A stretch of 64,000 nt of DNA, from assembly GCA_037951105.1 (NCBI GenBank), contig JBAMJV010002065.1, positions 210,750-274,749 of the forward strand. Reading direction: 5' to 3'. The DNA is from Echinarachnius parma. Lineage: Eukaryota > Echinodermata > Echinoidea > Clypeasteroida > Echinarachniidae. Both the position numbers and the translations under genes were made by a program. Shown piece after piece: positions 1-13,700 of the stretch (positions are counted from its first letter, which is position 1; the number at the start of each line of letters is the position of its first letter). The notes below the pieces were generated by a model. That model ran no database searches, was not told the DNA's origin, and saw only the letters and a program-made list of their open reading frames with translations.

Positions 1-182
1 CTGTAATGATAATCCACTTACTAAATATATTAATTGTTTGAAATGTATAGTGTGTGATCTAAATAACATGATGTAAAATTAAAATGATAAACTACGTAAG
101 TGCCAGTGATATTATAATGTGATTATATCATTAACTCTTTCCTATCTAAAAGGACATAGTGTGCAACTGTCCTCTCGTGGGT

Positions 183-346
183 TCACACTGTGCATCATGT
201 GTGTTCACACTGTGTATTACAACTTTTTCACACCGTGTATTGCAGTGTGCGCACATTGTGAACACACTTTGTATCACAGTATGCATACAGTGTGTTCACA
301 CTCTGTATCACAGTAAGCACACTGTGTGTTCACACTGTGTATCATA
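183..346. repeat. Short tandem repeat based on TTCACACTGTGTATCACAGT
   Basis: Imperfect units of about 30 bp built from CACTGTGT/ACACAGTG-like palindromic words repeat five or six times. The two small plus-strand ORFs here follow the repeat and are not credible proteins. Confidence 0.6.
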
Positions 347-462
347 GTGCAACGAGTTGTTTGTACTAAAACAATGCCCATATTAAACATGGTTCACACA
401 GTGTTTCCACATGTTGATTCATATTATGAATACTGCCTTTGCAGGTATCGGTACTTAATGCT

Positions 463-840
463 TTAAAGGGACTTAGTAACATTGTCCAAATCCTCAAAAT
501 AAAATTTTAATTCTAGCGGTTCCCTTATACCTTGTTGTATTCGTATTAAAAACAAAATCATGGGACAGGTTTCGGTTTTTCAAATTTCCCTTTCGTTACA
601 AAGATATGTAATGATTGAAGTATTCAGATAAGAAAAACTCCGGGCGAGTTTTTCTTCCGTGTACAAAGTGAGTGCAGTGAGTTACAGAATATCACTTTGC
701 ATTTTCGCCCATAACTTGGCCATACCATGTCCATTTGACTTGAAATTTTCACACAATACCCTGAGGTAACTACAGTATACATTGCATCAACCATTCATCA
801 CTTTTTTGCACATGTCAACGAAGTTACTAGATCCCTTTAA
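463..840. mobile_element. TTAA-flanked MITE, family A
   Basis: Starts TTAAAGGGACTTAGTAAC and ends GTTACTAGATCCCTTTAA, giving a TIR of about 18-24 bp with TTAA at both ends, as in piggyBac-like non-autonomous elements. A second copy is at 21276-22115. No coding capacity. Confidence 0.65.
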
Positions 841-2055
841 TACTAAATGTGACAAATACTAAATTATGTACATTATAAATGAAACAGTAAACATTAACTG
901 ATATTATATTTTTAAACAACTTCATAAACTTGATCAAGTAATAACAATATGCATGTTTATTGTTTTGTTTTTCTTTCTTAATTTTAAGTCTAATTATCAA
1001 TTAAAATAACCACCAACTCAATGAATTTTCCAGTGTGGTTGGATCACGATTGTATGTAAATGTTCAAAAATGAATTGAACACTTGTAATGTTTTATTATG
1101 TTTGTTATTGACTAACATTACTTGTATCTTTGACAACATAATATTTCGTGTAGGATTTTAAATGCCTGGATATTGATTACGTAAATGACTATAATATTCG
1201 GACGTCTTTTTAGAAATATAACATGTTTCATTTTATTTTACAATGTTTTATTTGTTTTGCTTTTTTTGTTTGAAAGTTAATATGACTCATACAAAAATGT
1301 TATTGTTGTACATTTCATTATTAATACAAATATGAATCCGTGCTAGTTACAGTTTATATCCATATTTATACTTCGTTTTTGTACGTTTGTTTGTGCCGTT
1401 TTTGCCTATTAATTACACTACGTTTTTATATTTATTTTATCGTATACTCAAACTATTAACTTTTTGTTATTTATTTTAGCGCAGCTGTGCAATATACAGT
1501 AGGTTTAGGTAACATATTTAACTAACAGTTTTGTTGTAAATTGTATTAGTTATTGCACAACCATATTTTTTACCCACCACTCGCGTATAGAACAAGTTAT
1601 AGAGTAACAAATAAATAAATCATCTGTTTATGTTGTTTTCTGTTATTATATTGTTGTCACAAGTTATTGAAACATAATTAAATCGTGAAATGTTATGAAA
1701 AGTTGAAGTGGTCACATTTACAATAAGATTGTGGTTTAGGCTAACTTACCAGTTATACCAGAAACTTTATTAAGCTTTTTTTATGTTAAGAGTTTATAGA
1801 TATCCGTAGTTAGTATCCCTTACATGATTTTTAAAGAGAGAAAACATTAATCCTCAAATAAGTGTGTTTTTGTGAGAGGAGTTCGGTGTTTTCCTGTATA
1901 ATGTAGCTATTTTATGATAATACATTTACGTAGTGACGTCTCCATATACGATCCTAAAATAAAATCCGTCTTTTGAAGTACTTCGATAGCAGCTGAGGAG
2001 GTTATATTATGTCATTTTCTTCAACTCTACATTTCATGTTTAGTTAATTTCGTAC
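841..2055. other. AT-rich non-coding stretch
   Basis: No supported gene, RNA or repeat was recognised. Stop codons are dense in all frames. Confidence 0.5.
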
Positions 2056-2623
2056 TTAAAGGGGTATTCCGGGCCTGATACAACCATTCGTTATTTGAAT
2101 AAGCAGAATAAGAGGCATAATTGGTGAAAAGTTGATCAAAATCGGACAAGAAACAAGGGAGTTATACCTATTTGAACATCATGTAGTAAGGAGCGATCGT
2201 TTCAAAATTGCCGCCATATGCAACATCATTGACGAGCAACTCGCCATGGCTTTAGTACATGAAAATACACTTATTTCTCATTTTCGTTGCTAAAAATTAT
2301 TTTTTCCCTGCTTGTTTTCACGAATTCATAGAAGAATATCGATGGGCCAACCTCTTTGGAATGTGTAAGCTCATAAATTTGCTTTGTTATTAAGAAAATT
2401 TAAGATTTGTAACATTTCCATGTAGAAGTCAAAATGGCTGCAGCTCGCAAGTGACGTCACGATCGATAGCAATTGCGAACGATACTAAAAATCGGAGCAA
2501 AGTTCATTCTGTCATAACTTTTTTATTGCTCTACCGTTTTGGCTCAGATTTTCGATCATGATTTTTCATATTCACTTCATTTTATAGCAAACATCACATT
2601 TCTGGGGTGGAATTTCCCTTTAA
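2056..2623. mobile_element. TTAA-flanked MITE, family C
   Basis: Starts TTAAAGGGGTATTCCGGGCC and ends CTGGGGTGGAATTTCCCTTTAA (last 20 bases considered). The TIR core is TTAAAGGG-ATTCC with terminal TTAA, again piggyBac-like. The interior is non-coding. Confidence 0.6.
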
Positions 2624-3185
2624 GATATACAACTTTGTTACCATGCAGTGCTGTACATGTATATTATTTGGTAATGAAAATAAAAACGACCTATTTATGC
2701 ATCTCCTGTTTTTATGCCTTATCATTCATTTTCTATTTCGTATTAATATATTAATTTATTGATAAATTTAGCCAACTAATGTACTTTTTCCTTATCATAT
2801 ATGGTCACTAGTAATATTATGTCCTCCTACTAAAAGGTATAATACTGGAGACATGTTAAACCATGTCCTTGGAATGTCAAGCATCCCATTGTCTGGATCT
2901 CTAATGAAAAGACAAAATCAGAAATAATGCATGACAACCATCAATGTGATTGTTAAATTCCACTTTTGTGAACTGGTTACTGGGAATTTCTGTCTCTTTT
3001 AGTCTAGCTTAAGTTGATAAATTTAATAGAATACCGGTCAATATGTTTTACCATCCGACAAAACAAACTCTCGGGGAATATTATCCTCGTTGTCGTGGTT
3101 ATTCTTGAATTTTGCTCTTTTAAAGCATAACTACTTTCCATCTCAGTACAGTGGAGCCTCGTCGTGATACATACCATTAAATAAC

Positions 3186-3780
3186 GGGTGCGGTTCGTTA
3201 TTCCGAAGGTTCGTTATTCCGAAGGTTCGTTATTCCGAACACGCACATTTCCTATACCTGAGTGTTCGTTAATCCGAAAATGAAATAGGGTTCGTTAATC
3301 CGAACATTTGTTGCATTATTCCGAAGGTTCGTTATTCCGAAGGTTCGTTATTCCGAAGGTTCGCTATTCCTAAAAATTTAATGAAATCGGGTTCGTTAAT
3401 CCGAAAATGAATTTGGGTTTGTTATAATGCTATAATTTCATATAAAGAGATAAAATAAACTTAAATGATTGATTGGTCTGGCCAAGGGAGGGAAAGGTGG
3501 AGGGGTATGCTTAATGCAGGCTGTAAATTAAATAAACAAAACACAAACTATAGTATTATAACAAGCCCGATTTAATTTTCGGAATAACGAACCCGATTTT
3601 ATTTTCGGATCAACGAACCTTCGGAATAACGAACCCGATTTTATTTTCGGATCAACGAACCTTCGGAATAACGAACCTTCGGAATAACGAACCTTCGGAA
3701 TAACGAACCTTCGGAATAACGAACCTTCGGAATAACTGAACCTTCGGAATAACGAACCTTCGGAATAACGGACTGTAACC
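3186..3780. mobile_element. Fold-back element of 16-bp tandem repeats (copy 1)
   Basis: Both arms are tandem copies of GTTCGTTATTCCGAAG (left) and its complement (right), around a unique core that contains GGCCAAGGGAGGGAAAGG. The element starts GGGTGCGG, ends CTGTAACC and is flanked by an 8-bp duplication TAAATAAC (3178-3185 and 3781-3788). An inverted copy is at 23788-24459. Arm-internal TTAATCCG variants show subrepeat divergence. Confidence 0.72.
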
Positions 3781-3984
3781 TAAATAACATGGGAACTTTT
3801 TTGTGCATTATAAAGGTGTTGCAAAGCACATCACATAACAGATTTTCTAACAGATTATAATATTAACAATACCAATTTAAGAACAAACAACAAACATTTG
3901 ATAATCGGAAATGCACTCTAAAAAAATAGAACAAGAAAGTAGTATTACTAACTGTATAATTATTAAAATAATTAACGTTGTTAT

Positions 3985-4391
3985 TATAGGATTTCCCGCT
4001 CAATTTCGCGATTGTGTCAATTGAATTGATAAAAGGAGCAAACGAATTCGCGCGATTTGCGATCGCCGTACCAAAGCAGCATTCGAATTCGTAAATAGTC
4101 GTTCAAAATCACGTAGGAGCAAGTGAATTTGCACAAAGTGCATACCTTTTCATCAATGGTCATTCGAATTCGCGAAAGGCCGTTGACAGTTGGCTGCACA
4201 TTCGCGAATTCGAATGCCCATAAATGAACTTCTGTTTCTATTCACGAAAACGTGTGCGTATGCATGAATTCGCATGCACTTATTCGGAATTTGGAAGACC
4301 GATACCAACGATTACGCGGCAACGCGCGAATTCGAATGACCCTAAATGAATTCGATTGAAAAAAGTGCAAAATTGAGCGGGAAAACCTATA
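3985..4391. mobile_element. MITE with TIR TATAGGTTTTCCC, short copy
   Basis: Left end TATAGGATTTCCCGCTCAAT and right end (complement) ATAGGTTTTCCCGCTCAATT. The body repeats GAATTCG-type words. Longer relatives are at 39434-40340 and, as a left end only, at 44529. Confidence 0.65.
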
Positions 4392-5275
4392 TTATTATCA
4401 GTATTAAAATTATCAGGGTAAACAGGAACAAAACAATAATTACTCAGAGCTTTGTCCAACAAATGACCTTGTTTAAAGATAATTATGTTATCAGCTCTTC
4501 ATAACAAGGTTCCACATTTAATTATTAACACACTTTGAACGAAATAGATCAAGCACCGAAAACATAAAATATTGATGAAATCAGGGCTACTAGAAACACG
4601 GAATTCTGTGTGACGTATTGTGCAGCTGCATTTATTGGTTGATCAGATGATCAGTTTGGTACATTCTACATCAGAGAAAAGCAATTTTAGAATGTGTCGT
4701 GTCATATGTAACTGTTATTTACTCATTGTGATACGTTATAACTGTGCAACACCTGTAAATGTTTGTTTTTGTCTTCATATTCATTACTTGCCTAAACATC
4801 GACATATTCTAAGAACACCCTTGGTAATCTTATCGATAGATTAAGAGTCAGATTAGTCTGAGAATATTGTACTTACTTATTTATGTTTCAATTGAAAACA
4901 AACATTGCCTTGACTTGTTGCTCTTTAAAATCAAAATCATAATATTCAATAAACATTTTATTATAATAGCAAAGCTAATTAAATGGAGTTTAAACAAAGT
5001 GTAGGTTTAATTATGTACAAACACACCAAGATTAAAACACTACAACGTACTTACAGAAGACAAATACAAAACCATCATACTGTTACTGTGTTATCTATAA
5101 AGTGTCCTCTCGCAATGCGAGGTATACATTATGTGCAATATAATAGTCAAAACTGTTAATCATGCACCAAATTGGATACAATTGCAACATATATTTTGAT
5201 ACAATTTTCACTTACATTTGTTTAAATAATCAAAATTATGTAAAGAAGTAAGAACTTATTGTTTTCCCATGTCGA
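4392..5275. other. Non-coding stretch
   Basis: AT-rich sequence with no supported gene or element. Confidence 0.45.
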
Positions 5276-5836
5276 CATAAGCGTACCCGGGGGGGGGGGG
5301 GTTGGGGGGTTCAAACCCCCCCCCCCCCTTTGACCCCAAAATGACTGTTTTGGGGGGGTTTGAACCCCCCCCCCCCTTTGAAAATTATTACTGGTCTCGA
5401 GACCCAATTTGAGCGGTCTCGACCATCATTATTGATGGCCTCGGTCTCGAAAAATGTGAAGAACCGGCCTCAACAATGCCGAAAAGTGTTGAAAATTCGG
5501 ACCAGTCCTGGTCTCGGCTTCGAAATTGTTCCACGACTACACCCCCCTCCCCCCCCCCCCCCCTCCCCCGCTGACAGGATTTTATAAACCACTGGGTCCT
5601 GGTCTAGCCTTCGAAAATTTGTCTCGAAATTTTGTTTGGACCTGGCCTGGGTCTCGAAAATGTTGGACCGGTCTTGATCTCGGTCTCAAATTTGTTGGGA
5701 CCGGTCCTGGTTTCGGCTTTGACAATTTTCTACGACTACCCCCCCCCCCCCCCCCACCCCATGACAAAAATTTTCCTGGCGAAATAACCTCCCCCCCCCC
5801 CCCCCCCCCCTTGAAAAAATCCTGGGTACGCCACTG
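5276..5836. mobile_element. hAT-like non-autonomous element with poly-G/poly-C blocks (copy 1)
   Basis: Left end CATAAGCGTACCC and right end GGGTACGCCACTG form a 13-bp TIR related to CAGTGGCGTACCC. Flanks CATGTCGA and CATGTCAA are an 8-bp target duplication (7/8), as in hAT elements. The body contains G and C homopolymer runs and repeated GGTCTCGA words. ORFs across it are low complexity. Confidence 0.72.
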
Positions 5837-7351
5837 CATGTCAACGCTACTATTTAACAACCTGTGTGTAGGTACACTGTATAAAAAAACACTAATTCAC
5901 TTGGTCACTTTATTGAGATGGATTGAAAGCTTAAGGAAAACAAGGAACCCGGATTTTCTCAGGATTCAAGCCTTCACAATGTCAAACTTTCTTTTTTATG
6001 TTGTGCATTTATTTTGCATGTAGAAAGTTTCCTTTGGGGTCTTACACATACATATATATAGACAGTCAAGTAAGTAAATAAATAACTACTTAAAGTACAC
6101 AAATTAATTAATTCCAACATGTGTTTAATTCTTAATAGCCTTATAGTACTATATTCCAAATTTGCGCATGCGCAATGTCACCGGAATAAAGGACTGAGCA
6201 TTCTTCAATAAGTTGGACTGCTATAATTAAAAGAAAGACATTCAAACCAAACAACCAGTTATTAAATCATGGCATGGCTCTAAGTTGTATTTTGTCTTAG
6301 TTTACGATCCATTTGCTTATAGCCTTGTTATGAGAGGATCACTTATAACTGTCACATCACATTGTTATGCTATAAATTTGTTGCATCTTAAAATTGCGTG
6401 GCATGATGCGTGATTGTTCCTTGAAGTGTTACTTTCACAATGACAATCAATTTGTTTATTTTTCACATGGAAAATAATTTACTAGATGTAAACACACTTG
6501 AGAACACTTTAGTCAGTTGGTTTCTGTCATGTACATTTCACTTATGAAAATATCACTGTTTTATACACCATTTCAATTAGACGGAACTTTACAAGATAAT
6601 GAATTACGTGTATGATACAGGGATATTTCTTTTAAGTTAACATTTTGTTGGAGAACTATCGTCAAAGCTGTGCATAATATGTTCGAATTAAATCTAAGGC
6701 CCGTTCAATTATTCTTCGGGAAACTATTCATTGTCAGTCTGTGATACAAACTGTGCTTATCTCCACAATATTCTATCCCACATTAAACAAATACCAAAAC
6801 GCTAACATCAACTTTACAAAAACACCATCAAACTCAAAAGTAACATCTTGTATTCAGCATTTAGCCGTTGTGTGTTTAGATGGTATTTGATATTAAGTCT
6901 AAGACAAACACCTGAACAAATCTATCCTTAATTTAATTGATGACACTTTAGACTATACGCAAAATTGAAGAAGTACAAATAATACACTCTTTCCAATGCA
7001 ATTAATAAATTCGATATTTACAGCTAAAGAAACTTAATTATTGAGATAAGCGTTTAAGATTAACATTTTGTATACATTTTAAGTGCAAAATACATCAGTT
7101 TATGTATGCGTGATGGTTAAATGGTTATATGATAATACCTTTTCCATAAAGTGCCGATGCTAATATAATTACAAGTAATAATACATATTTTGTTGGCCAC
7201 ACGACGACATCACTACTTTAACATGAACAACGAAGTATTATTTTCGGTGACCTCCAACCCTAGGTATATTCGTCATACTACTGTACATTTGTAAAAAAAA
7301 ATGTATATATAAATAAATAAAACATCAATTTCTCCCATGATTTGATATCAC
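5837..7351. other. Non-coding 3' flank of the receptor gene
   Basis: AT-rich with no recognised repeat or gene. Confidence 0.45.
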
Positions 7352-7357
7352 TTTATT
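7352..7357 (-). terminator. Candidate poly(A) signal of the receptor gene
   Basis: TTTATT on the plus strand is AATAAA on the minus strand, about 330 nt past the stop codon of exon 13b. The hexamer is common in AT-rich DNA, so support comes only from its position. Confidence 0.35.
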
Positions 7358-7683
7358 GTAAATTCAACAAAGGAACAAGAGTAAAAGTGAACAGACTATT
7401 CCATAGCCCAGGACATGACGCAGGGACATGTATAATGTACTTGATACTGTGCGTATACAAAATCTAATATCAACAGAAATACGCTTACAACAAAACGAAA
7501 TAAAACCTATAATTTATCTATTATGTACGCATTTTACAGATGCTTTGTTAGTTTTTGCAAATGGCAACAAAGTATCTAGCTCCCTTAACATGTAATGCAA
7601 GTAATAACTGTTGTATCAGTTGTTTCATTTTCTCTCTTCTTTCTTTAGAAGGTAGTAGCTGAAGTTGGTGCCACGTCTGCCCA

Positions 7684-7737
7684 TCACTTCCCATGTCTGT
7701 TTACGACGGCATACTCAGTACTCAGGTTCCACGGCAC
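7684..7737 (-). CDS. Receptor terminal exon 13b (ITSM TEYAVV end)
   Basis: 54 nt including the stop, after a TTATTAACAG acceptor in phase 0. It encodes VPWNLSTEYAVVNRHGK followed by TGA. TEYAVV matches the ITSM consensus TxYxx(V/I). It is the second of two tandem last exons and would be reached only if 13a is skipped. The canonical poly(A) signal at 7352-7357 lies about 330 bp downstream. Confidence 0.7.
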   Translation of the reverse strand: MPWNLSTEYAVVNRHGK

Positions 7738-10700
7738 CTGTTAATAAAGAGAGCATTATTTGATGGAAATTAAACAAAATCACGTCGGAAATTAAAACAA
7801 TCATATTCATAATAATTATAAAAAGTAATATTCATCAAATTTGCCATGGGCGCATACACAATTATGATAGACGAAGTTTAATTTTCATCGTCCCATATTG
7901 TTTCGTATGTGTATTTTTTTCTTTATCTGTTTATTGTTGTCAAATTAACTACTCTGTGTGCATATCAGATTACAGAAATATCCAATGTATTAGCACTTTT
8001 AAGTTTTTGCAATTAAATATAGTTACTATATCCCTAAATCAGCAATACCTGTTGTATGAAAGAAAGTAATTTCAGAAGTTGGTGCTAGCTGCAATTTAAT
8101 GCTGTAAATTACTTCCCACATCTGTTCAAAAATACATACTTGGTATTTGGGTTCAACGGCACCTGTTCACCGAAAAAGAGGAATATCATACAGCGAGTCC
8201 CCATATGAATAATTTAGTGATCTACTCTCAAACCGTTCGACCCCAAACCCCCTCAAATTAGTATTCCCAAATCAACTGACGAAATAAGAAGAGGAACAGA
8301 AGACGAGTTACCGGCATGTGATCGACCCTGGGTGAATTCGCACATCTTTCGTTGACATTCCTTTTGTCAACCACAGCATATTCCACCTTCAATACGGAAA
8401 TTGTATAAATATTTTGTATAATTAAATACATGTTCATTGTATGATTATAAACATTATAATCATTTAGACTTCATTAGAATGATAACGTGACATATTTCTT
8501 ACCAACATGAGAATTTAATTGCTATTACAAAACATATCAAGTTACATTAAAAGTACAAATGGCTGACCTCAACTAGCCAATTAAGCTATAAAAAATTTAA
8601 TTTGTCCATCAAATTTTTCCATGTGGTTCAACATCAGTTTGATTACTTTCTCAACCGAAATCAAAACAGATTTCCTATCACCTAGTCAAATTACAATCAG
8701 AAAGGAAAGGTTCCCATTACAGATTCTGCTTGTAAACCAACACGAATTTGTTTCCTTTCTAAGTAGTGTATGACTGTATTTGTCGAAGCAGAGTTAATAC
8801 TAATTCTGTACGGGAGTATACTTTTGTATACACACAAACTAACCGTAAATATAAAACAAGGAGAGACTAAGTAAGATTGTGTTACCATGCCAGATTCTGC
8901 TTGGACAGACAAGTGCGGAACATCAGATGTGGGGTTATCTAAATTGGCATACATCAGAAGGTCTGCAGAATCCTGCAACAAAAATAATTGTAAAATGTTT
9001 AATTGAGAAACGACGTGTGACGTCACAGCTATCCCTTGCAATGTCAGACAAACCAAACATACATGTATGTGCTCTGGCGTTCGCTAAGAAGGCAATCACC
9101 CAGTTCCAAAAAAGCCCAAATAATAGAACAAGTTGAAGTTTCTTTTTCTTATTTATATATATATAACAACAGAATGTAACGTCACTATTTCGTTACTCTA
9201 AAACATAAATATTTTCTACATTTGGACTTATATAACGTGGCATAAATCGGACGACCTGTATCCTGTTATATAATTTATAAATAAGGAAATACTATATTGC
9301 TATTCAATATTTAAATTGTGTGAATTAAAATTCACGTTGGGTCAGGCCTGCGTTGGGTTCACGTATTTCAATTAAATAATTGTTTTTTTTTTAGAACATT
9401 GTAGTAAATAGATTACATATTCCTTCATCATAAAATTTTAAAATAATGTTTAAAGTCTAATCAAAATGGTGTTTCACTTATCATGCAATCTATACTTCCT
9501 TGTTTTGAATTTAGGGATCATCTAATCTCAAAATGTATACCATGCAAATCGGTTCTCAGCAAACCATTTACGAAATTAAAAATCGATGAAAATAGGAGAG
9601 TTACCAGCATGTTATCGACCCTCGGTGAATTCGCACATCTTTCATTGACGTTTCTTTTGTCAACCACAGCATATACCACCTTTAAAACAGAAATTGCAAA
9701 ACAAATTTCTATAATTATAACATTTACATTGTACAAATGTTTAATTTTATATCATAAACTTGATGAGAATATACTTCACCATACACTCAACCTATTTCCT
9801 TTTAACATGAACATTTCATTGATAATGCAAACATATTAATTGTTTTTAAGTAAAAAATGATAACCTTAACTATGACATCTTATTTTATTACCACATTTTT
9901 TACTTATTTATTATTCACATATTAATCTCTCGTATTTTTAAATAAGAATACTCGAAATCGGTGTCACAATAAAGCCTCATTATATATACCTTTCAAACGG
10001 TGCATTATGTGTAGTGATTATGCAATTGAGGCGATTGCAGTAGCCCAGAGAATAGGGGGAGGCAGGAAGTGAAATCTCGCAAAATGGCCCCAATGCATTC
10101 AATTTACGAGTGCATGACTGTGTTGATCAGTTTTCTAAAGGTTAACATTCTATTGAATACTGCCACCCTTTCAATTCATCAAATTTGTTGAATTGGATAC
10201 CATTTTAATGGAAATTATCTCTTCATTACGATGGCATATTAATCGTAAGGATTATGCAAATGGAGTGTGTGCAGCGAACCGGAATATGGAGATGGGTCGA
10301 GTGTGAAATCAGACAAAAAGATATGGAGTTGACAACAAATCAGAGCGTTGCATATTTTTCGAGCTTTTGGGAGGATTTTTTAGCATTTCAAATAAAATAT
10401 TCATGATCAAATATGATATCAACGGAAAGCCCAACAACTCTTCTGTATGAAAATGTGAAATTTAAAATGATTTTTGTAAAGGGCGGCTGCAGGGAGATGA
10501 ATGGGAGGGAGCCTCAAAAGTGACCCATTTTGAAACGCTCTGATTTCAAGGCACTATTCATGCGTTTTCAATTGAATTCCTCTCATTCATGGCCAACTCA
10601 TTCAAGTCGCATTACATCCTCTACACAATGGTATACAGATACCGACACCAAATCAGAGCGTTTTGAAATGAGTCACTTTTGAGGCTCCCCCACATTCATC

Positions 10701-13700
10701 TCCCTGCAGCCACCCTTTACAAAAATCATTATAAATGTCACATTTTCATACAGAAGAGTTGTTGGGCTTTCCGTTGATATCAATTTAAATCATAAATATT
10801 TTATTGAAATGCTAAAAAATCCTCCCAAAATCTCGAAAAAAATGCAACGCTCTGATTTTTTGTCAACTCCATATCTTTTTGTCTGATTTCACACTCGACC
10901 CATCTCCATATTCCGGTTCGCTGCACACACCCCATTTGCATAATCCTTACGATTAATATGCCATCGTAAGGAAGAGATAATTTCCATTAATATGGTATCA
11001 AATTCAACAATTTTGATGAATGGAAAGGGTGGCAGCATTCAATAGAATGTTAACCTTTAGAAAACTGGTCAACACAGTCTTGCACTCGTAAATTGAATGC
11101 ATTGGGGCCATTTTGCGAGATTTCACTTCCTGCCTCCCCCTATTCTCTGGGCTACTGCAATCGCCCCAATTGCATAATCACTACACATAATGCATCGTTT
11201 GAAAGGTATATAATGAGGCTTTATTGTGACACCAATTTCGAGTATTCTTATTAAAAAATACGAGAGATATGATCGATGAAACTTGAGTTTCCGAACTTTT
11301 TTTGAGGGGTTTAGTTTTGTCGGTGCGTGGTTTATATTATAAACAATACGTGGAATACATTCGATGTTATTTCATTTAATGAGAAAAGGAGTGTTGAATG
11401 GTTACCATGCTAGATTCCACTTGGGCCGACACGTGAGGAACTTCAGACGTGGAGTTATCTAAGTTGGCATACATGAGACGGTCTGCGGAATCCTGTTATA
11501 GATAAGGGAAATGCAATTTCTTTTTGTTTACATTTGAACTATGTGTATTCAAGTAAAAATATGGTTCACACATTCTACTAAGAAGAAGATTGTTCGACGA
11601 ATGCATTCTAACAACCATGACATATGTATCAGAAAAATGGTCATTGAAAACAAAAAACTAAAACAGAAACTTGAGACAAGTCAACGCGCTATGGAGAGAT
11701 AAACTGTCGCAAGATAGGGGAACCCGGGGCAAAGTGGACCAAAAAAATTGGAACAACCAGAACAGGATTACAAAGCAAAGAAAAGCAAAACATTTGGTTT
11801 ATACTTTTACCTTAGGACTACCACTAACAAATGACACTAACAATGTTTCTCAAATAATCCGTTTTATTAAATGCTATGAACTTGAAAAAAATATTAAAAA
11901 TCCATTTTGCCCCGGACCTCCGGGGCAAAGTGAAACACGGAACGGGGCAAAGTGAAACGCTTCCCCAAAAGAGGTTGTCTTCAATGTCAAAACCATTTAC
12001 CTCCTGGTGAATCGTTGTACTTTATGACCTTACACATATGTCCATAGATTTGAATGTCCTGTTTTAATTTAAAGGGAGAATGGAGTAGTAATGTTGTTCA
12101 GTGTGAAAAACTTGAATTTTCATGGTCTCGTTCGTTCTAATTCTTAAATGTAACACAATAATCGCATGACCGACACAATCATTCACGTTAAATGCATTCC
12201 ACTATGCCCCAACCACTTTGCCCCGAACAAGTGAAATTTTACAGACATGCATTACTTCACGTGGGCCAATGATTACTAGCGGTGCTACGATGTATACAGT
12301 TAAGCTTCAGCCCATCCATCATTAATATGGCTTTCGTGATAATTCGGCATAAACACAATATTTTAGCAGATAATATACTTATATTAATTATCGTTTTTTT
12401 ATGTATGAAAAATTGATATTTTCCGTAAAAAGTACACATGATGACGTATTCGCGCAACTCCGGTCAAAAACGATGCATCCTCGTTGCAGTGTTATTGGCA
12501 CATGAACTTAGATAGATGGCAGCACAAACACAAATTTACCGGGCGTGTTTCACTTTGCCCCGCGTTCCATTTTGCCCCGGGTTCCCCTACTTATCCCAGA
12601 TAAGCATTTCCAGGAAATCTCATTTTTAGCATTTTTGTATTCCTTTAATATATTTGTAATACACACAAACAAAAGAATCTAAAAGACAAGCATCAAGTAT
12701 CGACGCAATATTTTACTAATTCGATGAAAAAAACAACAATACAAACTGTGACTACATTTCGCAATGGGCATGTATGATATAGTTCATAGGCGTACCCAGG
12801 GGGAGGGGGGGGGGGGGTTGCGGGTTCAACCCCCCCCCCCCCCCCTTTGACAAAAAAATGGCTGTTTTGGGGGGGTTGAACACCCCCCCTTTACAAATTT
12901 TAGCCGGTCTCGAGACTACTTTTAAGCGGTCTCGAGACTACTTTTAAGCGGTCTCGACCGTTTAAAACTTGGTCTCGACCGACTAAAACCTGGTCTCGAC
13001 CGACTAAAACCCGGTCTCGGCCCCCAAAAATGTCGAAGATCTCCGGTCTCGGGCTCGAAAATGTTGAAAGTACTTGGTCTCGGGTTCGAATTTTTTTTTA
13101 CGGACACCCCCCCTCCCCCTCCCCCCAAGTGAGAGGGGTTTTCAACTTTGAAGGTACATGGCCTCGGTCTCAAAAATTGTTAAAGTTCTTGGTCTCGGCT
13201 TCAAACATTTTGTACGAACACCCCCCCCCCCCCCCCCCCCCCCCCCGAGAGGGGTTTTCAACTCTGCAGGTACTTGGTCTCGGTCTCGAACATTTTGAAA
13301 GTAAATGTACTTGGTCTCGGCTTGGACTTTTTTTACAAAATAACCCCCCCCCCCCCTTTAAAAAATCCTGGGTACGCCACTGATGTAGTTGATACACCCT
13401 GTGATTTACATAAGCGTCCAATGATCACTGTTACAAGTATATACATCGTGTTTATAAATGACGTTTATTTTGGCTGAAGAAAAAAGACGATTTGTTACCG
13501 TCGGGTGATCAATTCTTGGCGATTTAGCACATCTTTCCTTTATCTTCCGTTTGCCAACGACCGCATATTCAACCTATACAAAAAGGCAAATAACTGTATC
13601 ATATCACATTATGTAGAAATGCTAACAATTGGTTGGATAAGTGAAATGTGTAACAAAGAAATAATAAATATTGATTATTAGCAATTTGATTTAAAAACAG

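Noticed and set aside
5526-6023. 165-codon Pro-rich ORF
   Set aside because: Runs through the poly-C blocks of a hAT-like element and out into flanking DNA.
8697-9056. 119-codon minus-strand ORF as an independent gene
   Set aside because: Only its middle (8886-8972) is conserved with sister exons; the rest is intron on both sides of receptor exon 11.
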